Shown here: positions 37,685 to 46,413 of the stretch, piece after piece
Numbering within the stretch: the stretch's first letter is position 1
Layout of the letters: each line of letters opens with the position of its first letter
Assembly: GCF_001544455.2 (NCBI RefSeq)
Contig: NZ_FCOC02000016.1
Location: 81,211 to 145,210, forward strand
Length of the DNA: 64,000 nucleotides
From: Caballeronia sordidicola
GTDB taxonomy: Bacteria; Pseudomonadota; Gammaproteobacteria; Burkholderiales; Burkholderiaceae
Direction of reading: 5' to 3'
Notes under the pieces: generated by a model
Seen by the model: the letters and a program-made list of their open reading frames with translations, nothing else
Database searches by the model: none
Told to the model about the DNA's origin: nothing
Program-made: the position numbers and the translations under genes

Positions 37685-38220
37685 TCCTGACGCACATCGG
37701 GCCTGAGGACACCTTTTTCAGAGCCTTCACGCCCCAGTGGGCGTATCAACCGGAAAGCGGTGCCGGTGCTGCTGTGAGAGGGGGACGATTCAACCGTCAG
37801 GGTGTTGAGGCTCGCTATCTTGCGGCCAGGGCTGACGTCGCGCTGCTCGAATACCAGAGTGAGTCTGCCCTCCTGCCGCCGGCGACCCTGGCGAGCTTTC
37901 TGGTGACGGCTGAGAACGTGGTCGATTTCACCTGTGGTTATGTTGAAGAGACGTGGAACCCGATCTGGGCCGAAGCGTATTGCAACTGGAAGGGGATGGC
38001 TTTTCTGGACGAGATCGAACCCCCGAGCTGGGTGATTGGTGATCTCGTGAGGGAGGCCGGCTATCCGGGCATTTTGTATCGCTCGGCGCGCAATCCATCA
38101 GGGATATGTCTCGTTCTGTTTCCGGATCTGGCGAAGACGACGGGATACAAAGCGAGCGTGTTCGATCCCGGTGCGCTATTGCCACAGAATGCCTTGTCCT
38201 GGTCACGGCAACAGAAGTGA
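37681..38220 (+). CDS. RES-domain toxin (NAD+-degrading, Xre-RES system)
   Basis: 179 aa. The RES fold is recognised by AAVRGGRFNRQGVEARYLAARADVALLEYQSE (the Arg, Gly and Glu of the name) and the later serine/Arg region RSARNPSGICLVLFP. RES toxins are NAD+ phosphorylases or glycohydrolases that deplete NAD+ and arrest growth. The ATG at 37681 overlaps the antitoxin stop. Such pairs stabilise islands or act in phage defence; here both integrases are close. Confidence 0.88.
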   Translation: MILTHIGPEDTFFRAFTPQWAYQPESGAGAAVRGGRFNRQGVEARYLAARADVALLEYQSESALLPPATLASFLVTAENVVDFTCGYVEETWNPIWAEAYCNWKGMAFLDEIEPPSWVIGDLVREAGYPGILYRSARNPSGICLVLFPDLAKTTGYKASVFDPGALLPQNALSWSRQQK

Positions 38221-38362
38221 CAGACAACGGTGGCCGCAGTTTTGGTTCGCCACCGTATCCTTGCCAGTCAGTCTGGTATCCGGGCTGTGTCGGTGTTCCA
38301 CCATCGGGTAATGGGTGGACATAAATACGTGTGCGAAGATAGTTGGCCGGCTTGGCGAGCAT

Positions 38363-38690
38363 TTATGTTTCGTCGAACCGACTGACGTGATAGCGGATCT
38401 GCCACATGGGAAGGCCGCTCCCGGTAATGGTGTTCTGGAACCGAAGGGGCATCTCGGGCGCGCGTTGAGCAACTGGGATCTCAGTCAAAGTGATTCCTTG
38501 GGCCAACCGCTTTTGGATGCTGTGCGCGATGACATCTTCGACAAAACAAAGAACCCGATCTGTCATGTCGGCGATCTGGTTGCGCGCGAAGGAGGTTCGA
38601 AAGTCAAGGAGGCGCTGTTTCTCCGACACCCGAAACGCTGCTGCGTCCGCCTCGTAGGCAACAGCAACCTGCCATGGCCGTGTTAGAGTA
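38363..38690 (-). other. Possible remnant ORF, unknown
   Basis: The minus-strand frame reads from a stop near 38705 (TRPWQVAVAYEADAAAFRVS, then SFARNQIADMTDRVLCFVEDVIAHSIQKRL) to a stop at 38363. The composition is protein-like, but no ATG with SD starts it; the only ATG is internal at 38629. I do not recognise it. The rest of the 618-bp gap 38221-38838 holds nothing I can support. Confidence 0.3.
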
Positions 38691-38838
38691 TCCAGCGCTG
38701 CGTTGCATCAGGCGTCGAGAAGAATATCCTGAACTACCGGCCGACTGCAGACAGCTACTACAGACCTGCCTCGAAGGTCGCGACGCAGGCCGACAAACGG
38801 TCAGTGCCCAGCCGGCGAGTTGCTGTCATGATGGACGA

Positions 38839-39273
38839 ATGCGAATACCTACCTCACCGCAACGCAGTCGTATGATGTCGAGCATCCGCGGCAAGAATAC
38901 TCAGCCGGAACTTGCCCTTCGAAAAGCTCTCTTTTCCGCTGGCTTTCGTTATCGATTGCATGAGCGAAGGTTGCCGGGCTCTCCCGACTTAGTGTTTCCG
39001 AAGTACAAGGCTGCGCTGTTCGTCCACGGATGCTTCTGGCATCGGCATGAAGGCTGTCGATACACCACAATGCCCCAGACAAACGTCGACTTCTGGACTC
39101 TCAAGTTCGAAAAAAATGTGGACCGCGATGCGCGGAACATTGCAGCGCTTCGTGACGCCGGGTGGCGTGTCGCTGTTGTGTGGGAGTGTGCGTTGAAGCA
39201 TTCGCCGGATGAGGCGTGCGAAAAGGCAGCTAATTGGTTACGCGGCAGAGGGCAACTTTTGACAATTGGCTGA
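38839..39273 (+). CDS. Very-short-patch-repair-like (Vsr) endonuclease
   Basis: 144-aa Vsr-family nuclease. Start MRIPTSPQRSRMMSSIRGKNTQPELALRK is the classical Vsr opening; catalytic and zinc residues are in GSPDLVFPKYKAALFVHGCFWHRHEGC, and the end WRVAVVWECALK is the usual last strand. Vsr nicks T:G mismatches made by deamination of 5-methylcytosine, so it usually accompanies a cytosine-5 methylase, found here at 40188. ATG 38839 is inside a longer frame with no SD. Confidence 0.9.
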   Translation: MRIPTSPQRSRMMSSIRGKNTQPELALRKALFSAGFRYRLHERRLPGSPDLVFPKYKAALFVHGCFWHRHEGCRYTTMPQTNVDFWTLKFEKNVDRDARNIAALRDAGWRVAVVWECALKHSPDEACEKAANWLRGRGQLLTIG

Positions 39274-39327
39274 AGCAGTTCGACATCCGCCCACGAAGTA
39301 CTCGGCGATGGATCGAGGAGCCGCAAC

Positions 39328-40026
39328 ATGAACGATCCCCGGAAGCTCTTCGTCGATGAGCGACTTCAGGGAATATGCGTCTATTGCGGCACGGTGCCCA
39401 ATACAAGGGATCACTGTCCATCCAAGGTGCTGCTGGACGTGCCATATCCCGAGAACCTGCCTGTGGTTGAGGCCTGTGCGACGTGCAACCACTCCTTTTC
39501 CTTGGACGAACAGTATCTTGCATGCTTCCTTGAGTGTGCGATGTGTGGCTCCACGAAGCCCGACGCGCTGCAGCGCAAAAGCATTCAGCGCATCCTCAAG
39601 GAAACCCCGCATCTGGCCGCCGAGATTCAATCGAGAATGACTTTGAACGAAGACGGGATCAAGGTTTGGCATCCCGACATGGAGCGAGTGACTAAGGTAC
39701 TGCTCAAGCTGGCACGAGGCCATCTTCATTACGAGTTGAGCGTCCAGGAGCGTGACAGTCCGGCCTCTATTGAGGTCTTCCCGCTGGCACTGCTGGAGCC
39801 TGAGCAACGGAACTTCTTTGAGTGTCCTGACCCTGGCCCATTGGACGTGTGGCCAGAGCTGGGGTCACGGGCGTTTTTGCGGGCGTGCGCCTCGGGGGAA
39901 CTGTTCGACGACGGTTGGCGATGCGTGCAGGAAGGGCGTTACAGGTATCTGGTCGGCCAGAGCGACGGGAATTATGCTCATATCGTGATCGGCGAATATC
40001 TTGGATGTCGAGTAGTTTGGAACTGA
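39328..40026 (+). CDS. HNH-like zinc-finger protein, candidate endonuclease
   Basis: 232 aa. The N-terminal third has an HNH-type zinc pattern: GICVYCGTVPNTRDHCPSKVLLD then VVEACATCNHSFSLDEQY, i.e. CxxC, DH, CxxCN. The rest, about 150 residues, is of unknown fold and ends YLVGQSDGNYAHIVIGEYLGCRVVWN. It follows vsr by 54 bp, so the two probably share a transcript. It may be the nuclease of the methylase locus or a helper; I do not recognise a named family. Confidence 0.7.
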   Translation: MNDPRKLFVDERLQGICVYCGTVPNTRDHCPSKVLLDVPYPENLPVVEACATCNHSFSLDEQYLACFLECAMCGSTKPDALQRKSIQRILKETPHLAAEIQSRMTLNEDGIKVWHPDMERVTKVLLKLARGHLHYELSVQERDSPASIEVFPLALLEPEQRNFFECPDPGPLDVWPELGSRAFLRACASGELFDDGWRCVQEGRYRYLVGQSDGNYAHIVIGEYLGCRVVWN

Positions 40027-40187
40027 GCTTGGCCAGAAAGGCCGCTGCTCAGCACACGGTTGGTCACGGCGTGGGAGCCTGTGCCCTGCTGGGGAAAGTC
40101 TTTGCATCGGTAGGCTGTGGCATGACCGATGCCTTCCGCCGCAGCAAATCGCCTTCAACTCCTGTGGAATATGTGGCCTAGCAGTAC

Positions 40188-41819
40188 TCAATCGACCGGC
40201 GCCAGACCCAGACTGGTCTGGCGCTTGTACGATATAAGTCCAATCGATCTTCCGTCGGTTGCTTGGGACGCGGCCTTTTCCTTTCGCCTGTCGTCCCGGC
40301 TCAGTCCCGCGAGCACTCCACGCACGATCTTGGCCAGCTTGTGGGCAAGCAGGGGCGGTACGGCATTGCCGACCTGGGTGTACTGTTCCGTGCGATTGCC
40401 CGCAAAGAAGTAGTTGTCCGGGAACGTCTGCAGTCTGGCGGCTTCCCTGACCGTGAGGCTTCGGCACTGGGTCGGATCGTAATGGATGTAATAGTGGCCA
40501 TCCTTCGCGATGTGTGACACGATGGTTGTCGCGGGGTCCCTGGCGCATTGCACCCGGAACCGGTCCTTGAATGGAATCGCCTCGGTCGCCTCTCTTTCCT
40601 TCATTACGTTGCTGTGCTTCGGGAGCAGTTTCGGAGGAAATATATCGAGGCGAGGCGAGTACCTCTCTGACTGGGCGAAGCAGGCGGCGAACAGATATCG
40701 CGCGAGGTCGGAATCCATGTGCGAACGAGCCTCGTGCTGGCAGAAACCGCTCAGACTTCTGTCATGCACCCAGCGCTGCAGTTCCGTCTGTTTCCCGAGC
40801 TTGGGTTTTCGGCCGGGTTTCTGTGCGAACGGCTTTCCGACGCTGTTCCATGTGGCGGCCAAGGCCGAAGTTTGCATGAGTTCGGTCATGGCCCGTTCGT
40901 TTGGCCCTCTCCAGCCTGCGAGGTAGGAGGGACCTGCAAGGACCGCCTCGCGCCACGCCTCGATGGAATCTCCCTTGGACAGCCTGCTGCGGAGCTTGGG
41001 GAGATCCTCGATGGCCTGTTTCGCCGACACGGGCTCCATTACTGGAAGGAGGTCATGGCGGGACGCGCCTGCGTCCTTTCGGATGCCCAGCAGGATCACA
41101 CGGTGTCGGCTCTGCGGTATACCATGCCTCTCGGCTTGGATCACGAAGTCGACAGGTTTGAGCGTGTCGCTGTTGCCCTTCTTGACGAATGAACGGATCT
41201 CGTACTCCAAACCGGGCGAAGGAGCGCAAAGGTCGGCGAGGATTCGCTCGAACATCGGGCTTCCGGAATGCTGCGAGGAAAGCAGCCCCTTGACGTTCTC
41301 CATGACGAAGATCGTCGGCCGGTGCTCCTTGATGATGCGCAGGTATTCCCTGTAGAGGAAATGCTTGACGTCATCCTTGAAGGTCTTGTCGTTGGTCCGC
41401 CTTGCTCTGCCAGCCAGTGAATAGGCCTGACACGGCGGGCCCCCGATGAGAACCCACGTGTCCTTGCCTCCCAACGCTGCACGGATTTCCGTGTCGATGC
41501 CTGCCTCATCGGCCTTGCCCAGTTCCAGGCAGCGAGCCTCCTTTTCCGCGTTGGCGAAGGCCTCGGCGACGGCTGGAATCTCCCTGAACGTCGGCTCGTC
41601 GATCTCGTTGCGGATGTAGGAATAGTAGTGCTGGATGTGCTTCGTTCCACGCAGTTGCCGGAACACGGCGCGCAGCGTCAGCGTCCGGTGCGCGATCGGG
41701 TCCTTTTCGATCGACAGCCCGATCTTGAAGACGGGTTCGCGCTTGTGGTCCCGGAGTGAGGAGAACCCCTCTCCGAGTCCGCCCGGGCCTGCGAAGAGGT
41801 CAATTATTGGAATTGGCAT
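40188..41819 (-). CDS. DNA (cytosine-5)-methyltransferase
   Basis: 543-aa C5 cytosine methylase. Ordered motifs: I PIIDLFAGPGGLGEGFSS (start), IV LIGGPPCQAYSLAGRARR with catalytic Cys (about residue 130), VI FVMENVKGLLSS (Glu), VIII QAERHGIPQSRHRVILLG, then IX/X SLTVREAARLQTFPDNYFF and QVGNAVPPLLAHKLA. A long target-recognition region lies between VIII and IX. Its site is unknown. ATG 41819 is chosen, since the longer frame adds a non-conserved N-terminus. Downstream of the AbiEi-like gene; vsr and the HNH gene converge on it. Confidence 0.92.
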   Translation of the reverse strand: MPIPIIDLFAGPGGLGEGFSSLRDHKREPVFKIGLSIEKDPIAHRTLTLRAVFRQLRGTKHIQHYYSYIRNEIDEPTFREIPAVAEAFANAEKEARCLELGKADEAGIDTEIRAALGGKDTWVLIGGPPCQAYSLAGRARRTNDKTFKDDVKHFLYREYLRIIKEHRPTIFVMENVKGLLSSQHSGSPMFERILADLCAPSPGLEYEIRSFVKKGNSDTLKPVDFVIQAERHGIPQSRHRVILLGIRKDAGASRHDLLPVMEPVSAKQAIEDLPKLRSRLSKGDSIEAWREAVLAGPSYLAGWRGPNERAMTELMQTSALAATWNSVGKPFAQKPGRKPKLGKQTELQRWVHDRSLSGFCQHEARSHMDSDLARYLFAACFAQSERYSPRLDIFPPKLLPKHSNVMKEREATEAIPFKDRFRVQCARDPATTIVSHIAKDGHYYIHYDPTQCRSLTVREAARLQTFPDNYFFAGNRTEQYTQVGNAVPPLLAHKLAKIVRGVLAGLSRDDRRKEKAASQATDGRSIGLISYKRQTSLGLAPVD

Positions 41820-41888
41820 TGAAGACCTAAGATTCTTTCGAGTGATCGATCGCCACGGACGGATCACGTCGACGCTGTGATGCGATGG

Positions 41889-42497
41889 TCATGCGGCCAC
41901 GCTTTCCATGTAGGGGCGCATCACGTTGGATACCCGATCGATGTCCGCGTAGTGCGACAGCTCGTCCATGGAGACCTTGCGCTGCTCCCACCCGTTGCGC
42001 AGCGCTTCAAGGGCGACATCGATGCCGATCTTGTTCCGGTACTTGAAGCAGTCCGCGATGGTTTTGGCCGCATTGAAGACCGGTACGTTCAGTCCATCGA
42101 TGCACATGGACTGAACGCCCTCGGTTAGAGCTTGGCCCGACATGCGGACTGGGCGCAGCGAGGGACGATCGACACGGGGGGTCGGCGAGTTCTGGGGAAT
42201 CGCCAGCCAGACTTGGTGCGGTGCCCGCTCTCCCAGACCATGGATGCGCAGCGCCGAGAACAGGCATATCACCCCTCTCGGAACCCTGAGCGTGACCTCT
42301 GCCAGCGAAATGTGCTCGCTCAACAGCAGATCGGGGCGGGCGTACATGCCTCGGCCCACGCGCCTCAGCCGGCCATCCTTCACCAAGCGGCTCAAAATGA
42401 TGGTAGGCAGGGAAAGCGCGGCGACATCCCTGGCCCGTAGCAGAGACGCACTGCGGGCCAAGGCAAGCACCTGCTCTTCCTGCGTCTGGCTGGACAT
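41889..42497 (-). CDS. AbiEi-family transcriptional regulator (type IV antitoxin domain)
   Basis: 202 aa. The N-terminus is a winged helix (LLRARDVAALSLPTIILSRLVKDGRLRRVGRGMYARPDLLL) and the rest is the AbiEi C-terminal domain (RGVICLFSALRIHGLGERAPHQVWLAIPQ, IDGLNVPVFNAAKTIADCFKYRNKIGIDVALEALRN). AbiEi antitoxins are DNA-binding repressors paired with AbiEii nucleotidyltransferase toxins, but no AbiEii lies here; the next gene in the same direction, 69 bp away, is the methylase. It therefore probably works as the controller of the modification locus. ATG 42497 is chosen; repeats lie immediately upstream. Confidence 0.82.
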   Translation of the reverse strand: MSSQTQEEQVLALARSASLLRARDVAALSLPTIILSRLVKDGRLRRVGRGMYARPDLLLSEHISLAEVTLRVPRGVICLFSALRIHGLGERAPHQVWLAIPQNSPTPRVDRPSLRPVRMSGQALTEGVQSMCIDGLNVPVFNAAKTIADCFKYRNKIGIDVALEALRNGWEQRKVSMDELSHYADIDRVSNVMRPYMESVAA

Positions 42498-42502
42498 TTG
42501 AA

Positions 42503-42548
42503 TCACAATCGATAATGTTGCATTATTTAGTCATTATTTCACAATCGA
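42503..42548. promoter_or_regulatory. Direct repeats in divergent promoter, candidate AbiEi operator
   Basis: TCACAATCGA occurs at 42503-42512 and again at 42539-42548, and between them CATTATTT occurs twice (42521 and 42532). The AT-rich 120-bp region separates the AbiEi-like gene from the divergent nuclease gene, so a repressor bound here could control both. Confidence 0.55.
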
Positions 42549-42618
42549 ATAGAGATCGCAACATGAGCGGGATGCTGCATCGTTCCGAGTCGTGGCTGCC
42601 GATCGCAGGAGCATTGGC

Positions 42619-44322
42619 ATGACAGAGCGTTCCTCGACGGAACTTCAACGGGCATTGAGCACCTGCCTGGGCACTCTGCGAGAAAGGGCGAGTGCGGCCT
42701 GGGAAGGCAGGGGACAGGAAGCTCTGACCTCACTTGTCAGGGTACTAGACCTCGTTGCCGTTGCGCCGTTCTGGGGCCTCGACGCAGGGGCGGACGGAGC
42801 CACTTGGGAATCGAGAATGGCATCTGCCTTCGTGCTTCTCGGTGCGAGTGCGGGGCTACGCCCTTTTCTGTCGACTGTCGGAAACACACCCGGCGGTCTG
42901 CCCTGGGAGCCCAGTCGGGTCGATGCGCAGCAATATTCCTATATCTATCTTCGCGAGTGTGGCGAGCTGACCTTCCTGCGGCGAATGGCCGAACTGGAGC
43001 GCTACGGGCTTGCAACCTCGCAGTCGATGGGGCGGGGGATATTCAGACTGGAAACCGGCTCGAGCGCTCCAGAGCTGGCACTTCAGGCCGCGATGCGGGC
43101 TCGGAGGGACAGACGCAGTGAGCCCAGAGAGCTCGGATGCACCGAGGCCGAATGGGCGCGCATCCATGCGAGGATGGCCGGATACGTCGACACCTCGAAT
43201 GGATGGTTCATCCAGTACGACAACGACTGGCACATCGTGTCGACCTACCGGGAAGAGGCCCGGCGCTATGGGCACCGCTTTCTTGAAGCGGAAGCATTGC
43301 CCGATGACGCGATGATCGGAGACAGGACCTTCGGGGAGTGGAAGCACACCTGCGACCAAGCACTGGGTCGAGTTCTCGCACACATGAACTTCGCCAGGCT
43401 GCTCAAGAAGAATCCCACGATCAATCTGAGCGATGTACTCACCATCTTTGCGAGGAAGAACGATATTCGACAAGTATGGGAGCAGGCCGGAGTGCCAGCT
43501 GCCCAAGTTCCGGCGACAATGAAAGCCCTAACGCTCGGAGTTGACGGTCTTGACGATTGGGATGGCGCGTTCGAGACGCCCACGCCCTTTCATGTGGAAG
43601 TGGGACGGGACTTCGTGCTGCTTCCGCTGTTCGGGGCCCTGACCAATCCCTACTTTGCACTGTTTAGGCACTTGCGGCAGTTCTACCGGGCGGACTGGGA
43701 TCGTGCGGTGGACCGGCGCGAGGATGTGTTCAGAGCGGATCTGGCGCGGCTGTTCGCGGAGCCACGGTATCTCGTGCCCTCGCGAGGTTTTCGGCTTTCG
43801 CGAAAGAACGGATCTCTGCTCACCGACATCGATGCCATTGTGGTGGATCGGCAATGTGGATCGGTGGCGCTCGTGCAGTTGAAGTGGCATGACATCTTCG
43901 GCTTTTCCTTGGCGGAAAGGGAAAGCCGTCGGAGGAACCTAGCCAAGGCCAACGAATGGATAGCGAGGGTTTTCGAGTGGGTCGGTGGCAGATCGTCGCG
44001 TGATGTTCTGGTGCAGTTGGGAATTGACGAGGTAGCTTCCGATCGACCTCCGGCTCTCTTTGTCCTAGCACGGTACGCCGCTCGATTCGCGGGTGAGGAC
44101 GGACAGGACGCACGGGCATCCTGGCTGGGGTGGCCTGAAATGCAGCATGCGATGGCGGTGGATGAGGTGGCCTCGGACCCATTGATGCTAGTGCCCGGGC
44201 AGGTGATGCGTCATCAGAGGGGTTTCGAATCGCAGGCAACGCAGGATGTCACATTCGAATTTCCCGGCCTGGAGGTTGTGCTGCAGATGCATGTATCTAC
44301 TCCGAGCGCTGTCGTTTCATGA
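42619..44322 (+). CDS. Unrecognised 567-aa protein with a PD-(D/E)XK-like motif, candidate restriction nuclease
   Basis: 567 aa, not a family I can name. About residues 400-421 read SLLTDIDAIVVDRQCGSVALVQLKW: an Asp before a beta hairpin, then Q-x-K on the next strand, the shape of a PD-(D/E)XK nuclease core with Gln for the acidic residue, as in some restriction enzymes. The N-terminal 380 residues look mostly helical. ATG 42619 is 8 bases after AGGAG. It is divergent from the AbiEi gene and near the methylase and vsr, so it is a reasonable partner for modification. Function is inferred. Confidence 0.6.
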   Translation: MTERSSTELQRALSTCLGTLRERASAAWEGRGQEALTSLVRVLDLVAVAPFWGLDAGADGATWESRMASAFVLLGASAGLRPFLSTVGNTPGGLPWEPSRVDAQQYSYIYLRECGELTFLRRMAELERYGLATSQSMGRGIFRLETGSSAPELALQAAMRARRDRRSEPRELGCTEAEWARIHARMAGYVDTSNGWFIQYDNDWHIVSTYREEARRYGHRFLEAEALPDDAMIGDRTFGEWKHTCDQALGRVLAHMNFARLLKKNPTINLSDVLTIFARKNDIRQVWEQAGVPAAQVPATMKALTLGVDGLDDWDGAFETPTPFHVEVGRDFVLLPLFGALTNPYFALFRHLRQFYRADWDRAVDRREDVFRADLARLFAEPRYLVPSRGFRLSRKNGSLLTDIDAIVVDRQCGSVALVQLKWHDIFGFSLAERESRRRNLAKANEWIARVFEWVGGRSSRDVLVQLGIDEVASDRPPALFVLARYAARFAGEDGQDARASWLGWPEMQHAMAVDEVASDPLMLVPGQVMRHQRGFESQATQDVTFEFPGLEVVLQMHVSTPSAVVS

Positions 44323-44937
44323 GCAATTCGGGACTATCGCTGGCCAGTTTCCGAAGTGGTCATGGCACTACGGCTTGACCGGACCACGCTGTACATGCTG
44401 CTCCGTATCGAGTTGCCACGGGCGTCTTCTTAACTCTGCGGCTCCTATCACTGGTGTCTCCGTGGCATTGCAACTACATCCAGTTCTTGCCGGGGGCCGA
44501 GGTAGGTCAGTTACATGAGGCGCGCGCGTGCGGCGGAAAGCGTGTGGTGTCGAGCAGCATCACACATCCACGTTTGTGGCGGCTGCCCACTGGCTCGTTC
44601 CGTCCGGCCATTCTTCACCAAAGGCGGAGGCAAATGAGCAGAGAACATCTTCGCCTGGGCCTTGGCCGATTCCTAACGTAGATACCACCAGACACAGTTC
44701 AGCGTCATCGCCCTCATCCCCCCCATGCTGGCTGCAATCATCATCCCCGATCGGGAGGCTAAAGTTTCACCGACATACGTTAAAATGCATAAAATATCAA
44801 CGAACGAATCAATATGTTTCATTTCGTCGGTCTGCGACGCGCCACGAGGACGCTACGACAACTCGTTTGGGGACGATTGAAACTCATCACAAGGACCGCC
44901 AATCTATTGGGAATGGTGGGTTTTAAGGGGGGAGCAA
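44323..44937. other. 615-bp non-coding gap before the GHKL operon
   Basis: No frame here has convincing protein character (the 44528-44926 frame is basic and low quality). The last 250 bases are AT-rich (AAAATGCATAAAATATC near 44783), different from the region, and probably hold the operon promoter. Nothing structural was found. Confidence 0.5.
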
Positions 44938-46413
44938 TTGCGCATTCTTAATCCGCCGAAGGCCTCCGCCCTGATGGCTGGGGCCAGAAGCTTTGGCAAC
45001 TATGACTTGGCGGCGGCTCTTGCTGATCTCATAGACAACAGTATCAAGGCTGGTGCCCGTGCTCTGACAATCCTGTTTGAGCCAGCCGAAAACGACGTTA
45101 CGGTGCGTATCAGGGACGACGGCGCGGGCATGAGCCGTATCGAACTCATCGATGCGATGAGACCGGCCAGCAGCAACCCCGAAGATCAACGTGATGCCGG
45201 TGACTTGGGACGCTTCGGTTGGGGATTGAAGTCGGCCTCTCTCTCGCAAGCGCGTATTCTGACCGTGGTCTCTTGGCGTGACGGTCTCGCGTGCGCCGCA
45301 CGATGGAATGTCGACGATCTCGACGATTGGGCAATGGACCTGTTCGAGGGAAGCGATGCACTGAGTTTGTTGGCATCGGCTCCCGTCGGGTCGAGCGGTA
45401 CGGAGGTGATCTGGACCCGATGCGATCGCCTCTATGACTCAAGTCTCACTGCCACGCTCGATGAGCGGCTCAACGAAAAGATTTCGCACGCGAAGAAACA
45501 GCTCTCCCTCGTATTTCATCGGTATCTGGCCGGAGAGGATGGTCGCCGCCTCGAGATAAGCCTGCAGGGACTGAGACTTGATCCGGTCGACCCCTTCATG
45601 GCACGCCATCCGGCCACTCAGTCGCTCGATGAGGAGTATGTGCCGGTGACCCCTTCCGCGGGGGTGAGGGTGAAGCCCTTCGTGATTCCTCATTTTTCGA
45701 AGCTTACCCATGAAGAGCGCCTGGCGCTGGATGGCGATGAGGGGCTGGCACGCAATCAGGGGTTCTACGTCTATCGAAATCGACGGCTGATCATTCACGG
45801 AACCTGGTTCCGCTTGGTTCCGCACGGCGAGCTATCTCAACTGACGAGGATCCGGATCGATCTTCCGAACAGCCTCGACGCGGAATGGAAGATCACGCTG
45901 GACAAGTCCGACGCGCAATTGCCCATCAACCTGAGACGAAGGCTTCGGGAAATCGTTCAACGGTTCTCAAGAAGGTCGGTGGGGGTCTATCGCCGCAGGG
46001 GTGTGGATCTGAACACCTTGGAAAAGGCTCCTGTGTGGCGGCGCAACTCACACAACGGCCGGATTCGGTATTTCATCAATCGGGATCACCCGATCATCCG
46101 TGAGCTGCTGTATGAAGCGTCCGATCAGTCGATGGCGCAGGAAGCCATGCGGCTCGTCGAGTACTGTGTTCCAGTGGAGGCAATGGCTGAAGACGTCAGG
46201 AGTGCAGATGATTCACTTGTCCAGCCAATCACGGACCCGGATCAATTCGATTCACTGGTCCATGCCTGCATGTTGGCGTATCTACGTCAAGCCGGCGCCG
46301 TATCGCTTTCTGGCTTTCTTGCGTTCGCAAGGAAGGCAGAGCCTTTCTCTGAGCAGTGGAAATACACCGAAAGTCTCATCAAAGAAAAAGCAGGGGAGTG
46401 GAAACTCAAATGA
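44938..46413 (+). CDS. MORC/MutL-like GHKL ATPase
   Basis: 491 aa. GHKL motifs: N-box in LADLIDNSIKAGARALTILF, G1 in IRDDGAGMSRIELIDAMRP, G2 in LGRFGWGLKSASLSQARIL. This is the MORC-like branch, with no MutL C-terminus. The start is TTG 44938 behind GGGGGGAG; no ATG serves. GHKL proteins of this kind form ATP-dependent clamps on DNA and occur in restriction-modification operons. First gene of a four-gene operon; stop overlaps the next start (ATGA at 46410). Confidence 0.9.
   Translation: MRILNPPKASALMAGARSFGNYDLAAALADLIDNSIKAGARALTILFEPAENDVTVRIRDDGAGMSRIELIDAMRPASSNPEDQRDAGDLGRFGWGLKSASLSQARILTVVSWRDGLACAARWNVDDLDDWAMDLFEGSDALSLLASAPVGSSGTEVIWTRCDRLYDSSLTATLDERLNEKISHAKKQLSLVFHRYLAGEDGRRLEISLQGLRLDPVDPFMARHPATQSLDEEYVPVTPSAGVRVKPFVIPHFSKLTHEERLALDGDEGLARNQGFYVYRNRRLIIHGTWFRLVPHGELSQLTRIRIDLPNSLDAEWKITLDKSDAQLPINLRRRLREIVQRFSRRSVGVYRRRGVDLNTLEKAPVWRRNSHNGRIRYFINRDHPIIRELLYEASDQSMAQEAMRLVEYCVPVEAMAEDVRSADDSLVQPITDPDQFDSLVHACMLAYLRQAGAVSLSGFLAFARKAEPFSEQWKYTESLIKEKAGEWKLK

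Noticed and set aside
40130..40140. TGCCTTCCGCC repeats the 3' end of selC and could be an internal attachment site
   Set aside because: Only 11 bases match and the flanks do not; chance in GC-rich DNA is not excluded and it lies between convergent genes without other element ends.
44528..44926. Plus-strand ORF of 132 codons in the gap before the GHKL gene
   Set aside because: Composition is poor, no SD, no recognisable motif; treated as non-coding.
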